Shown here: positions 35,272 through 43,858 of the stretch, piece after piece
Position numbering within the stretch: position 1 is the stretch's first letter
How the letters are laid out: each line of letters starts with the position of its first letter
Source: Apilactobacillus bombintestini
GTDB taxonomy: Bacteria > Bacillota > Bacilli > Lactobacillales > Lactobacillaceae
Direction: 5' to 3'
Length of the DNA stretch: 64,000 nucleotides
Assembly (NCBI RefSeq): GCF_003627035.1
Contig: NZ_CP032626.1
Span: 310,001 to 374,000, forward strand
Translations under genes and position numbers: made by a program
The notes under the pieces: model-generated
Seen by the model: the letters and a program-made list of their open reading frames with translations, nothing else
Databases searched by the model: none
What the model was told of the DNA's origin: nothing

Positions 35272-35284
35272 TATTATCATAATA
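35272..35284. repeat. 13-bp palindrome TATTATCATAATA upstream of degV
   Basis: Same perfect palindrome as at the VIT promoter (26536-26548). One more matching base on each side gives ATATTATCATAATAT here. Confidence 0.5.
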
Positions 35285-35369
35285 TGTTAATTTTTATACG
35301 TAAACTAATGAAAAATTTCGCAATTACGGTTATTATGTAAGTATAAAATGGAATTCGAGGAGAATGTAC

Positions 35370-36218
35370 ATGATTAAAATTGTTACAGATTCAACCGCGC
35401 TAATACCTGAAAAAGTCGTCAAAGAATTAGGAATTACAGTAATTCCTTTAAATGTAAACATTGGCGAAGATACTTATCAAGATGGTATCGATATGGACGG
35501 TCGCAAATTAATACAAGAAATTAAAGATAATCCTAAGGGAGCATTTCCTAAAACCAGTCAACCATCTATTGGTCAATTCGTAGAAGTATATAACCAATTA
35601 ACTAAAGATGGTGATACAGTACTTTCACTACACATGACTGATCTATTAAGTGGTACTGTACATGCTGCAGAACAAGCAAGTGAAATTGCGGATGGGGATG
35701 TAAAAGTAGTTAATACTCATTACATCGACCAAAGTTTAGGCTACATTGCTGTTTCAGCTGCTAAGATGGCTAACTCCGGTGACTACACTAGAGACGAAAT
35801 TGTCGAAGCAGTTGGCAAAATTATTGATAATTCTGAATTATGCATCGGTGTAAGTTCACTAGAAAACTTAGTTAAAGGTGGCCGTATTAGTAAAGCTACT
35901 GGTATGATTTCTAAGTTATTAAACCTACACGTAGTATTTACACTTTTCCCACAAGATCTTAAGTTACAAATTAAGGGTCGTGGTAAAAAGACTATCAAGA
36001 AGTGGGCTGACCAATACTTTGAATCTATCAAAGATAATGACTATGCATTTATTGGTATCAGTTACACCGGTAGTGATGAATTAGCTAATAATCTAAAAAA
36101 ACGTTTGGAAGAAATGTTTCCAAACGTTGATGTATTAGTTCAATATACTTCATCCATTGTTGCTACTCATACTGGTGACAATGCGTTTGCCGTAATGACT
36201 TGCAAAAAATGGGATTAA
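35370..36218 (+). CDS. DegV family fatty-acid-binding protein (FakB-like)
   Basis: A 282-residue DegV-fold protein. IVTDSTALIP, KTSQPSIGQF and LHMTDLLSGT are the family's ligand-contacting segments, and GGRISKATGMIS is the conserved middle loop. FakB proteins hold fatty acids for phosphorylation by FakA, so exogenous fatty acids enter lipids. The ATG seven bases after GAGGAG is chosen over one two bases after it. Its end overlaps the convergent aquaporin gene by four bases and no terminator lies between them. Confidence 0.88.
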   Translation: MIKIVTDSTALIPEKVVKELGITVIPLNVNIGEDTYQDGIDMDGRKLIQEIKDNPKGAFPKTSQPSIGQFVEVYNQLTKDGDTVLSLHMTDLLSGTVHAAEQASEIADGDVKVVNTHYIDQSLGYIAVSAAKMANSGDYTRDEIVEAVGKIIDNSELCIGVSSLENLVKGGRISKATGMISKLLNLHVVFTLFPQDLKLQIKGRGKKTIKKWADQYFESIKDNDYAFIGISYTGSDELANNLKKRLEEMFPNVDVLVQYTSSIVATHTGDNAFAVMTCKKWD

Positions 36219-36904
36219 ATAAATAGTGAGAAGATAATTCCTAAGATTCCACCAATGACAGGACCCAAAAATGGAACTATAGCATATTTCCATTGTGATA
36301 ATCGTTTGTCATAGGTTCTAGAAAAGAAGAATCGAGGAACTAAATCTCTGGTAGGGTTAAAGGCAGCTCCGGTAATAGGGGCTACGATACTAATAATTGT
36401 CATCATAAGAAGTGATGAGAATAGGGTTTTAACCCACCAAGCTACACTAATGTCATTTTGCATTTGTGTATTAACTACGATTAGGAAAGTACCTAGGATT
36501 TCCCAAGTGAAATTACGACGCCAATTGTTAACGTCTCTAGGTACTGTGGCATAAAAGTTAAGGTTTAAGGGTAGACTTTCTAGCCACTTAGACCAAATCC
36601 ACTTAACTGTAAGAGAAGCTAACCAAGCTCCCACAATTTGGTTAATCACTTCACCTAACATTAATGACCAATGAATTTGATGATCAATGGCTTGGGTGAG
36701 TGATACCACTGGATTAAAAGATGCAGTTCCGAAGAAAAACGTAGTTAAAAGGGACGGTAGAAATATACTCATGCCCCAGTAGAATCCGGTTAGAAAACGG
36801 TTTTGACTTTTAGGAAATAGAAAATAATTGATAACCACACTGGTTACTAATCCTAAAGATAGCATTAGATAGGTTCCAATAAATTCACCTACAAGTAATT
36901 TCAC
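36215..36904 (-). CDS. Aquaporin/glycerol facilitator (MIP) family, divergent NPA motifs, GTG start
   Basis: A 229-residue, six-helix channel of the major intrinsic protein family. The two pore half-helices carry FNPVVS and FNPTRDLVPR, so both NPA boxes are altered (NPV and NPT) while the Arg of the selectivity filter is kept. It may conduct water, glycerol or another small neutral molecule. GTG is chosen as start (MKLLVGEFIG) since AAGGAGG lies seven bases before it; ATG six bases earlier is too close. It is convergent with, and overlaps, degV. Confidence 0.85.
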   Translation of the reverse strand: MKLLVGEFIGTYLMLSLGLVTSVVINYFLFPKSQNRFLTGFYWGMSIFLPSLLTTFFFGTASFNPVVSLTQAIDHQIHWSLMLGEVINQIVGAWLASLTVKWIWSKWLESLPLNLNFYATVPRDVNNWRRNFTWEILGTFLIVVNTQMQNDISVAWWVKTLFSSLLMMTIISIVAPITGAAFNPTRDLVPRFFFSRTYDKRLSQWKYAIVPFLGPVIGGILGIIFSLFI

Positions 36905-36980
36905 GACCATCCCTCCTTAATATGTATCTAATTAGTAGACTACCACTGATTTATTAAAAATTAAAACCATATAAACGATT

Positions 36981-37016
36981 AAGCGCTAGTAGATAAGTAT
37001 CTACTGGCGTTTTTTT
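36981..37016 (+). terminator. Plus-strand terminator downstream of the antisense aquaporin gene
   Basis: GCTAGTAGATA/TATCTACTGGC (one T-G) with an AG loop and seven T on the plus strand. The only plus-strand gene upstream is degV, 0.77 kb away. On the minus strand the T run is poor. Confidence 0.75.
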
Positions 37017-37269
37017 ATTGTGATAACTTTTTAAGCACAGCTAACACATCTGCTTTATTTACCAAACGATGTTGTTTGTAATTGTAAAACATAGGTTGAT
37101 GACGTTCAATAAGTTCCAAATCATGTTGATTATCAGTGAAGTAAGCAACATCACAGGCGTCACCAATTTCGTCTAAATGGGGAAATTGTGCTTCGGACAT
37201 AATGCTGCCTAAAACGGTATCTGCTGATTCATATTTTAGTGCTTCTAAATATTTATTAGTATCCATCAT
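37015..37269 (-). CDS. Hypothetical protein, 84 residues
   Basis: Not recognised. It is an acidic soluble protein with VAYFTDNQHDLELIERHQPMF in the middle and a helical end. Two ATG codons in a row offer the start (37269 or 37266), with GGTGG directly before. It follows the next gene by 12 bases and is probably cotranscribed with it. Confidence 0.65.
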   Translation of the reverse strand: MMDTNKYLEALKYESADTVLGSIMSEAQFPHLDEIGDACDVAYFTDNQHDLELIERHQPMFYNYKQHRLVNKADVLAVLKKLSQ

Positions 37270-37281
37270 CCACCGACTTTC

Positions 37282-37650
37282 TTAATGTCTGCTTGCTTGG
37301 TGTCCACCATTGCCAGAAATTTTAATATTATGACGTTTGAATTTAGCTTGTGCACCATTAGGTTGAAATTTGAAATGATGCATACGACCGTTGTAAGGTT
37401 TACCAGCCATTTTAATAGTAATCCAATTAGTCATTACTTTTTGCATATTTTCAGCAGCTTCAACCCGGCTAGCAATGCCTTCTGATTTAGCAGCTGGTTC
37501 AATATTATCGCGTAGTTGATTAATCAATTTTTGATGATAAACCAGTAACGATTGGGTTAGTGGTGCATCTTTGTAAGAATTAAAAAGTTTTTCAATAAAA
37601 CGCATGGCGTCTTTTGAATTTTTAGGTTCGTAAAAACGTTGATCATTCAT
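37282..37650 (-). CDS. Hypothetical protein, 122 residues
   Basis: Not recognised. The first 85 residues are helical and charged; the last 40 are basic and contain MHHFKFQPNG and KFKRHNIKISGNGGHQASRH, a Gly/His-rich tail. There is no membrane segment. AGGAGG sits six bases before the ATG at 37650; the frame is open further upstream but without a ribosome site. The terminator of the purine permease lies directly upstream and its loop contains TATAAT, so the gene may start from a promoter inside that hairpin or by read-through. Confidence 0.65.
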   Translation of the reverse strand: MNDQRFYEPKNSKDAMRFIEKLFNSYKDAPLTQSLLVYHQKLINQLRDNIEPAAKSEGIASRVEAAENMQKVMTNWITIKMAGKPYNGRMHHFKFQPNGAQAKFKRHNIKISGNGGHQASRH

Positions 37651-37660
37651 AAGTATCCTC

Positions 37661-37701
37661 CTAAAAAAATAACCATCATGTTTATTATACATGATGGTTA
37701 T
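37661..37701 (-). terminator. Terminator of the purine permease gene
   Basis: AACCATCATGT/ACATGATGGTT with a seven-base loop and seven T on the minus strand; the loop holds TATAAT (minus strand 37689-37684). Confidence 0.85.
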
Positions 37702-37712
37702 CTAGGTAACAG

Positions 37713-39023
37713 TTATTTATCTTCTAATTTAATTTGTCCAGTTAGACTAAATAGGAAACTTAGTAGAACGGCTAAGAAACCACCAACTACGATTCCGTTG
37801 TCTAATACGATTTGGGCAGCTTTAGGTAGTGATCGGAAAATTTGTGGATAAACAGTAACTCCAATTCCAGTACCTACGGAAAGAGCTACGGTTAATAAGT
37901 TAGCATTCTTAGAAAAGTCTACGTTTTGTAGAATACGGATTCCTTGAACACCTACCATACCGAACATTACGACCATAGCTCCACCTAGTACAGAACTAGG
38001 AATTACAGTAGCTACGGCACCAGCTTTAGGAAGTAATCCTAAAATTAATAGGAATAAACCAGCGTAGTAAATAGGACGTCTAGTTTTAATACCGGAAAGT
38101 TGAACCACACCTACGTTTTCGGAGAAAGTAGAGTATGGGAAGGTGTTGAAAATACCACCTAACATAGCAGCAATACCTTCAGCACGGTATCCATTAGCTA
38201 ATTCATGACTGCTTAACTTACGATCAGTTAAATCACCTAATGCTAAGAATACTCCGGTAGATTCTACCATAGTAGTTAATGCTACTAAAATCATAGTAAT
38301 AATAGCAGAAGCGTCGAAACGAGGAACCCCAAAGTAAAATGGTTGAGGGAAGTGGAACCAACTAGCTTGTGCTACAGAAGTAAAGGAAATCATTCCTAAG
38401 CAGTAAGCGGTGAAAGTACCGGCAACCATTCCGATTAAAACGGAAATAGAACGGAAGAAACCTTTACCGAAAATGTTGATTAAAATAATGATAACCATAG
38501 TAACTAGACCTACGATTAAATCATGAGGACTAGCAAAGTTCTTGGCAGAAGCATTTCCACCACCTAAATCTTGCACAGCTACTGGAACTAAAGAAAAACC
38601 AATAATAGTAATTAAAGAACCGGTAACTACTGGTGGGAAGAAACGTCTTAATTTAGAGAATAATCCCGAAATCAAGAATACGAATAATCCGGAACAAATA
38701 ATAGCTCCGTAAATATAAGCTACTCCCAAGGTACCCCCGATAGTTTGTAGTGGGGTAATAACTTGTACGGCACATCCTAATACTACCGGAAGACCAATTC
38801 CCGTAATAGGAGTTCGTTTAAGTTGTAATAGAGTGGCAATCCCACACATAAAAATATCTGCTGAAACTAAGTAAGTCATTTGTGCTGCATTAAAGTGTAA
38901 GAAAGCTCCAATTAACAATGGAACTACTACGTCACCAGAATACATAGCTAGTAAATGTTGAAAACCTAAAATAGCAGCTTTCAAATGAGAAACTTGTTGT
39001 AAATGCTTTTCGCTGTTATCCAA
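37713..39023 (-). CDS. Nucleobase:cation symporter-2, xanthine/guanine-type permease, TTG start
   Basis: A 436-residue purine permease of the NCS2 family with about 14 membrane segments. GFQHLLAMYSGDVVVPLL is the N-terminal signature and ESTGVFLALGDLT the substrate-site segment (family QH and E/N...TG residues present). NTFPYSTFSENVGVVQLSG is the conserved late motif. The TTG start is chosen: GGGAGG lies eight bases before it, while the ATG 27 bases upstream is in the terminator tail of the riboswitch. A guanine-class riboswitch precedes it, so xanthine or guanine uptake is likely. Confidence 0.9.
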   Translation of the reverse strand: MDNSEKHLQQVSHLKAAILGFQHLLAMYSGDVVVPLLIGAFLHFNAAQMTYLVSADIFMCGIATLLQLKRTPITGIGLPVVLGCAVQVITPLQTIGGTLGVAYIYGAIICSGLFVFLISGLFSKLRRFFPPVVTGSLITIIGFSLVPVAVQDLGGGNASAKNFASPHDLIVGLVTMVIIILINIFGKGFFRSISVLIGMVAGTFTAYCLGMISFTSVAQASWFHFPQPFYFGVPRFDASAIITMILVALTTMVESTGVFLALGDLTDRKLSSHELANGYRAEGIAAMLGGIFNTFPYSTFSENVGVVQLSGIKTRRPIYYAGLFLLILGLLPKAGAVATVIPSSVLGGAMVVMFGMVGVQGIRILQNVDFSKNANLLTVALSVGTGIGVTVYPQIFRSLPKAAQIVLDNGIVVGGFLAVLLSFLFSLTGQIKLEDK

Positions 39024-39050
39024 TGAAATATCCTCCCGTTTTATTATCAC

Positions 39051-39164
39051 CTAAATAAAAAAGTCTCCTGCAAAAGCAAAGAGACTAAAATCTTTTTGCT
39101 TATAGTCTAGGCTTTACGGCCCTAGGTAGAAACTCACCAACCATATCTTGGTAATTATATAGGC
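39051..39164 (-). promoter_or_regulatory. Purine (guanine-class) riboswitch with terminator
   Basis: On the minus strand the aptamer (39164-39098) shows TATATAATT, ATATGG, GTTTCTACC, CCGTAAA and GACTAT, the conserved core of the purine family. GACTAT carries C at the specificity position, so guanine or hypoxanthine is bound, not adenine. The expression platform AGTCTC...GAGACT with T run is at 39088-39051. Ligand binding should stop transcription of the permease gene. Confidence 0.93.
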
Positions 39165-39234
39165 AATAACGTTTATTAAAGTACCTTTATCCTAGCTGAA
39201 AATGAGAAAAAAAGCAAACCGAATAATAATATAA

Positions 39235-39264
39235 TTGTTAAGTAGGCCGAATTTAATGTACAAT
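39235..39264 (+). promoter_or_regulatory. Promoter of the asparaginase gene
   Basis: TTGTTA and TACAAT with an 18-base spacer, 38 bases before the TTG start. Confidence 0.45.
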
Positions 39265-39302
39265 TGATGGTATTAACTTTAAATGTATAAGGGGGGATTA
39301 AC

Positions 39303-40280
39303 TTGAAACATATTTTAGCGATTCATACAGGTGGAACCATATCAATGTCACAAGATGACAGTGGAGAAGTAGTACCTAATGCACAAAATCCAATTGCTAA
39401 TCCAAGTGCCAATTTATTGGATCAAGGCATTTCTATTACCAATGAAGAAATTTTTAATTTACCTTCACCACATATGACCCCTGAAACCATGTTACAAGTT
39501 ACTAAACGAATTAAAAAAGCTCGTAAAGAAGGATATGACGGTGTAGTCGTTACGCACGGAACCGATACGCTAGAAGAAACTGCATATTTCTTAGATCTTA
39601 CTTTAAGTAATGATTATCCAGTAGTAGTTACTGGTGCTATGCGTTCTTCTAATGAAATTGGGTCTGATGGTTTGTATAACTTATTAAACGCTGCAGCAAC
39701 TGCTGCTAGTCCACAAGCAGTGGGCAAGGGTGTTTTAGTAGTTATGAATGATGAAATTCATACTGCAAGATACGTTACAAAGACGCACACTACCAACGTA
39801 GCTACTTTTAGAACCCCAACGTTTGGTCCTATCGGAATTATTAGTAAACATCATCCAGCTTTCTATCAAGAACTAATTAAGGGTGAAGTAGTAGATATTG
39901 ATTCCGTAGTAGATCATGTATATTTAATTAAAGCATATGCAGGGATGGATGGTACTTTATTTGACGCTATCGACAATGACGAAACTAACGGAGTAGTTAT
40001 TGAAGGACTAGGTGCCGGTAATTTACCACCTGCTACATTAGATTCTGTAAAACGATTAATAGATAGAAAAATTCCAGTTATCTTAGTATCTAGATGTATC
40101 AATGGGGTAGCCCAAGATATCTATGCATACGAAGGTGGCGGAATTGAATTAGAAAAAATGGGATTAACTATTTGTCACGGCTTAAACGGACAAAAAGCAC
40201 GTATTAAACTAATTATTGGTTTAAGTGCTCATAAGAGTGGCGACGACTTAGCTCACTTTATGAGTAATGCGATTTCTTAG
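39303..40280 (+). CDS. L-asparaginase
   Basis: A 325-residue cytoplasmic asparaginase. The two catalytic threonine motifs are visible: HTGGTIS (nucleophile T) and THGTDTLEET with the conserved Thr-Asp pair. AMRSSNEIGSDG is the family's substrate segment. It hydrolyses asparagine to aspartate and ammonia. The start is TTG with GGGGGG seven bases upstream. The gene following, of unknown function, starts about 50 bases later without a terminator between. Confidence 0.9.
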   Translation: MKHILAIHTGGTISMSQDDSGEVVPNAQNPIANPSANLLDQGISITNEEIFNLPSPHMTPETMLQVTKRIKKARKEGYDGVVVTHGTDTLEETAYFLDLTLSNDYPVVVTGAMRSSNEIGSDGLYNLLNAAATAASPQAVGKGVLVVMNDEIHTARYVTKTHTTNVATFRTPTFGPIGIISKHHPAFYQELIKGEVVDIDSVVDHVYLIKAYAGMDGTLFDAIDNDETNGVVIEGLGAGNLPPATLDSVKRLIDRKIPVILVSRCINGVAQDIYAYEGGGIELEKMGLTICHGLNGQKARIKLIIGLSAHKSGDDLAHFMSNAIS

Positions 40281-40329
40281 TTATTACACCATTTTATATA
40301 CGAGCAAATTATATAAATGAGGTATGGAT

Positions 40330-41502
40330 ATGAATGAAATCATCAGACAGTTAGATATGGCACAACAAGAAAATCAGCTAGTTAATGTTTATTTAACTGA
40401 CGGAGATATTTTTTATACCGGATATATAGCTAAGTATAATGACCAAGAAGTCCTTATCAGTACTTATGAATCCAGTGGACTAGCTGATGGATATGTGGCG
40501 CTAAGAACTGCAGCCATTGAAGAAATTGAAACGCAAAGTGAAGATATTGATCGTATCGAAGAACAAATGCAAATGGCAATGCAGGACAATTTAATGGAAG
40601 CTAAACCAGCTGCCTTAAATTTTGATAGTGACGTTAACTTATTTGCACAAATTATTATTGAAGCTTATTTGAAAAAAGATATCTTATTAGTTCAAGATAT
40701 GGATTCACGATTGTTCTATACCGGAAAAGTGCAAAGTATTAAAAACGAAACTTTCGACTTTTTACGTATTAATAAGTTTGATGCTTCTAAAAATGAAGTT
40801 ATCACATTAACCTTTGCGCAAGTTAAATTAATGGAATTTCAAGGTCGTGAATTAAGTGTAATGAGTAAGGTTATCGAAAACGTTAACCCTGCTAATAATG
40901 TTCCTCACACCGCTGAATCCATTAACAACATCATTGATGTTTTAAATCGAGCTTTTAGTACGAAAGAATTCGTAGAAGTTCGTGGTCGCTACAATGATCA
41001 TTTCTTTTATGTAGGCCAAGTAATCATGTTAAATGATTCTGGCATTGTCTTGAAAGTAGTAGATATGGCTGGTCAATTTGGTGGCTATGTGTTTATGAAA
41101 ATGAATGCTATCGAAAAGGTACGTACTGGCAATGATTATCTACAATTAATTTCATTGATGCGTGATGATAACGTTAAAGAGCATCGTTATTGCCAACCCG
41201 TATTAAATGATTCACGTGAATTTGATAGTACGGAAGATAACTTCATGGCGATACTAAATCAATCCAGACAAAAACGTGAATTAATACGTCTACAATTGAA
41301 AAATGGCACTAGCTTTTTAGGTTATGTTGATAATACTAAAAGACCCGCTGATGGTTGCATTAACTTTAATTTGTTAGATGAAACTGCCACTTTTATCATT
41401 TATCATCGTGAATTTAAATTAAATGATATTGTAGAAATTGGTTTTGAATATATTTATGCTTATTTAGACGAACGTCGTCTAAAAGCTAAAGGTGATATGT
41501 AG
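40330..41502 (+). CDS. Protein of four tandem helix-plus-Sm-like barrel units
   Basis: A 390-residue soluble protein that I do not recognise by name. It contains four similar units at about residues 16-68, 116-170, 212-266 and 315-371. Each begins with a short helix and a charged KD/KE/RE step, then strands of the type VxVYLTDGDIFYTGYI...VLI, ending in an Ile/Val-rich strand (IEEIET, VKLMEF, IEKVRT, IVEIGF). The pattern resembles Sm/Hfq-like small beta-barrels, so RNA or protein binding is possible. The ATG at 40330 is chosen with GAGG seven bases upstream. It is downstream of asparaginase and may be cotranscribed. Confidence 0.7.
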   Translation: MNEIIRQLDMAQQENQLVNVYLTDGDIFYTGYIAKYNDQEVLISTYESSGLADGYVALRTAAIEEIETQSEDIDRIEEQMQMAMQDNLMEAKPAALNFDSDVNLFAQIIIEAYLKKDILLVQDMDSRLFYTGKVQSIKNETFDFLRINKFDASKNEVITLTFAQVKLMEFQGRELSVMSKVIENVNPANNVPHTAESINNIIDVLNRAFSTKEFVEVRGRYNDHFFYVGQVIMLNDSGIVLKVVDMAGQFGGYVFMKMNAIEKVRTGNDYLQLISLMRDDNVKEHRYCQPVLNDSREFDSTEDNFMAILNQSRQKRELIRLQLKNGTSFLGYVDNTKRPADGCINFNLLDETATFIIYHREFKLNDIVEIGFEYIYAYLDERRLKAKGDM

Positions 41503-41503
41503 T

Positions 41504-41540
41504 AAAAAAAGCTTGTGAATGAAAATTCACAAGCTTTTTG
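41504..41540. terminator. Bidirectional terminator
   Basis: AAAAAGCTTGTGAATT-type arms with a GAA loop, perfect over 14 bp, with A and T tracts. Confidence 0.9.
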
Positions 41541-41541
41541 T

Positions 41542-41724
41542 TTATCCTAGTGTTTTTTTGATAATATCTACTTCATCTTGACTTGGTGCTCGATGCATAC
41601 TTTTTATATCATGCAATTCTTCTACACTGAAGTGTAAGTTGAAAGCCAACATAGTATCAGGAATATCGTGTTCTTTTTGATAAGTTACGATTTCTCGAGC
41701 AATGTTATTTAAATTTCTACTCAT
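41542..41724 (-). CDS. Small protein, 60 residues, HTH-like
   Basis: A helical protein. LAFNLHFSVEELHDIKSMHRAPSQDE looks like the helix-turn-helix core of Cro/XRE proteins with the flanking helices, but it is short. Similar single-domain proteins occur in lactobacilli as I recall; function unknown. A strong GGAGGAG precedes ATG. Confidence 0.65.
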   Translation of the reverse strand: MSRNLNNIAREIVTYQKEHDIPDTMLAFNLHFSVEELHDIKSMHRAPSQDEVDIIKKTLG

Positions 41725-41795
41725 TAATAACTCCTCCTCAAAATATCTCTCAAGTCCATAATATTACTTATTTTTTTATAAGCAAAGAGGAAGGC

Positions 41796-42434
41796 CTAAA
41801 ATTTAAATAAAATAATTTGTACGAGCAATAAAGTAATTAATAATATAGCGTAATCACTATAATGAATGACGATTTTTTGGTAGTGACTGCGGGGATTATT
41901 TTCTACAAACAAATGTGAATTCATCCCTTGAGCTAATAAAGTAGACCAGTTCATCGCTGACAAAATGGCTTTGAAATATAAAGTAGGTGATAGATAAGTT
42001 AAATGCACATTACGCATAGCCGCAGCCAATTTGATGTTTTTAACTTCACGTTTAATGGTATCGACTAAGTGAAAGGCACCCATAACCCCGTACGCGAATT
42101 TAGCAGGTAAGTGAAAGTTTTGTTCCAAACTAGCCGATAAATCCTCGATGGAAGTAGTACAAGTATAAGTACCACCCAACGTAACAAAAGCATATAGTCG
42201 ACTAACTAGTAAAATCGCGTAGGTATAGTTACCGTGGATACGTTGTGCAAAATAAATACCTAAAGCGGGAATAATCGTAATAGTTACCAAGTACATAATT
42301 CTAGTCAAGCGAGCGTGTAATAATAGATATCCCAAACTGACAATGATAATAACGACGTTTAACGTTAATGACAAAGTGAAACTAATTTCTAGTGCAATGA
42401 TTAAAATCATGAGCATTTTTAAAACGGGATTCAT
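41796..42434 (-). CDS. ykoC: ECF transporter T component, thiamine-precursor type
   Basis: A 212-residue membrane protein of the EcfT family with about five helices. The long cytoplasmic coupling helices are visible (FHLVDTIKREVKNIKLAAAMRNVHL and NWSTLLAQGMNSHLF, named only as positions), but the usual Ala-Arg-Gly coupling motifs read AMRN and AQGM, so they are degenerate. It is the last gene of ykoE-ykoD-ykoC behind a TPP riboswitch and starts right at the end of ykoD. It joins the S component to the ATPases. Confidence 0.85.
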   Translation of the reverse strand: MNPVLKMLMILIIALEISFTLSLTLNVVIIIVSLGYLLLHARLTRIMYLVTITIIPALGIYFAQRIHGNYTYAILLVSRLYAFVTLGGTYTCTTSIEDLSASLEQNFHLPAKFAYGVMGAFHLVDTIKREVKNIKLAAAMRNVHLTYLSPTLYFKAILSAMNWSTLLAQGMNSHLFVENNPRSHYQKIVIHYSDYAILLITLLLVQIILFKF

Positions 42435-43847
42435 TTAAAACACCTCCTGATAGCTTAGTTGTTGATGATCAAAAGCTAAATGATAATCTATCAAATCTCC
42501 TAAGCCACGGGTTTGATGAGAAATAATGAATTGCGTTTGGCCATGTTGTTTAGTGAAGTTTAATAGATCCACGACTACTTTAATATAGTCTTGATTGATA
42601 CCGGCGAAGGGTTCATCTAAGAGTAAAACGGGATGACCCATTATTGCCATAACTAAGATTTGTAGACGACGTTTTTGTCCCTGACTTAACGTATATATGA
42701 TGCGGTCTAATAGAGGATAAAGGCCTAATTTATCTATCCATTGATTTATTTTGTCTTCATTAAACCAGTCATTAAAGGCGTGCTTTTTAGATAAATCAAT
42801 TTCATCTTTTACCGTAATTTTAATAAATTGTTGGTTGGTATCTTGAAAAATTAAACCTACTTGTTGAAAGTACTTACGATGACGCCATTTATTTAGTGGA
42901 CGGTTTTGATATTTAACTTCACCAGAAAAACTATGTTGTTTTAATAGTGCATTAAATAAAGTGGATTTACCACAACCGTTAGCTCCAGAAATTAAGGTAG
43001 TAGCGTGATCCATTAAATTAATCGAACAATTATTTAATAACTCTTTGTCACCATTAGCTAAAGAAAAATTCTTTAATTGATAACTAGCGGATGAATTATC
43101 GGGCATTTTACAGTGCTTAGTAGCTACTTGATTATACTTAGCAATGGTAGTTTGTTTTTGTTGTGAACTGCAAGAAACAAAAGTTTTTTTCTTGCTATCC
43201 CATTGAATAAGTTGATCACATAAAGATTGATAATCCGATAAATCATGATCGACACCAATAATAATTTTGCCTTGTTGTTTTAAAGTCATTAATAATGAAA
43301 TTAATTGTTTTCTAGTGGCTGCGTCTACATTGGCAAAGGGTTCATCTAATAAAATCACTGGTGAATCGATTGCAATAATAATGGCCAGTGCTACCCGTTG
43401 TTTTTCACCACCGGATAAAGTAGTAAAAGATTGATGTAGCAAAGAAGCTATTTTTGTAATAGTGACAGCTTTTTGCATACGTTCGTTAATTTCATCATGA
43501 CTAAGTTGTAAGTTTTCTAAAGTGAAAATAAATTCTTCATACGCATTAGCCATACAAAATTGTTGGGATGGATTTTGAAACATCATGGTAATTAGCTTGC
43601 GACGTTCAAATTCCTCGTAGGTACTTAAATCTTGTTGATTAAAATTGATATTTCCATGTAGGGTACCGTGATCATATTCGGGATAAAAGCCAGCAATGAT
43701 TTTTAATAAAGTGGATTTTCCCGAACCAGAAGGGCTGTGTATCAATGACATTTCACCAGATGGAAATGTTAAATTGATGTCTTTGAAAATAGCTTGTGTG
43801 GTTTCAGCAAATTGATAAGTGATGTTTGTTAATTGCAAAGTACTCAA
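42435..43847 (-). CDS. ykoD: ECF transporter double ATPase, thiamine-precursor type, TTG start
   Basis: Two ABC domains fused in 470 residues. Domain 1: Walker A SPSGSGKST, signature LSGGEKQR, Walker B ILLDEPFANVD. Domain 2 (from about residue 245): Walker A GANGCGKST, signature LSQGQKRR, Walker B LLLDEPFAGI. The dedicated fused ATPase is typical of group I ECF systems such as YkoEDC. The start is TTG with AGGAGGG upstream. It powers uptake of the HMP moiety of thiamine, by homology and riboswitch context. Confidence 0.9.
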   Translation of the reverse strand: MSTLQLTNITYQFAETTQAIFKDINLTFPSGEMSLIHSPSGSGKSTLLKIIAGFYPEYDHGTLHGNINFNQQDLSTYEEFERRKLITMMFQNPSQQFCMANAYEEFIFTLENLQLSHDEINERMQKAVTITKIASLLHQSFTTLSGGEKQRVALAIIIAIDSPVILLDEPFANVDAATRKQLISLLMTLKQQGKIIIGVDHDLSDYQSLCDQLIQWDSKKKTFVSCSSQQKQTTIAKYNQVATKHCKMPDNSSASYQLKNFSLANGDKELLNNCSINLMDHATTLISGANGCGKSTLFNALLKQHSFSGEVKYQNRPLNKWRHRKYFQQVGLIFQDTNQQFIKITVKDEIDLSKKHAFNDWFNEDKINQWIDKLGLYPLLDRIIYTLSQGQKRRLQILVMAIMGHPVLLLDEPFAGINQDYIKVVVDLLNFTKQHGQTQFIISHQTRGLGDLIDYHLAFDHQQLSYQEVF

Positions 43848-43858
43848 CCGTAACCCTC

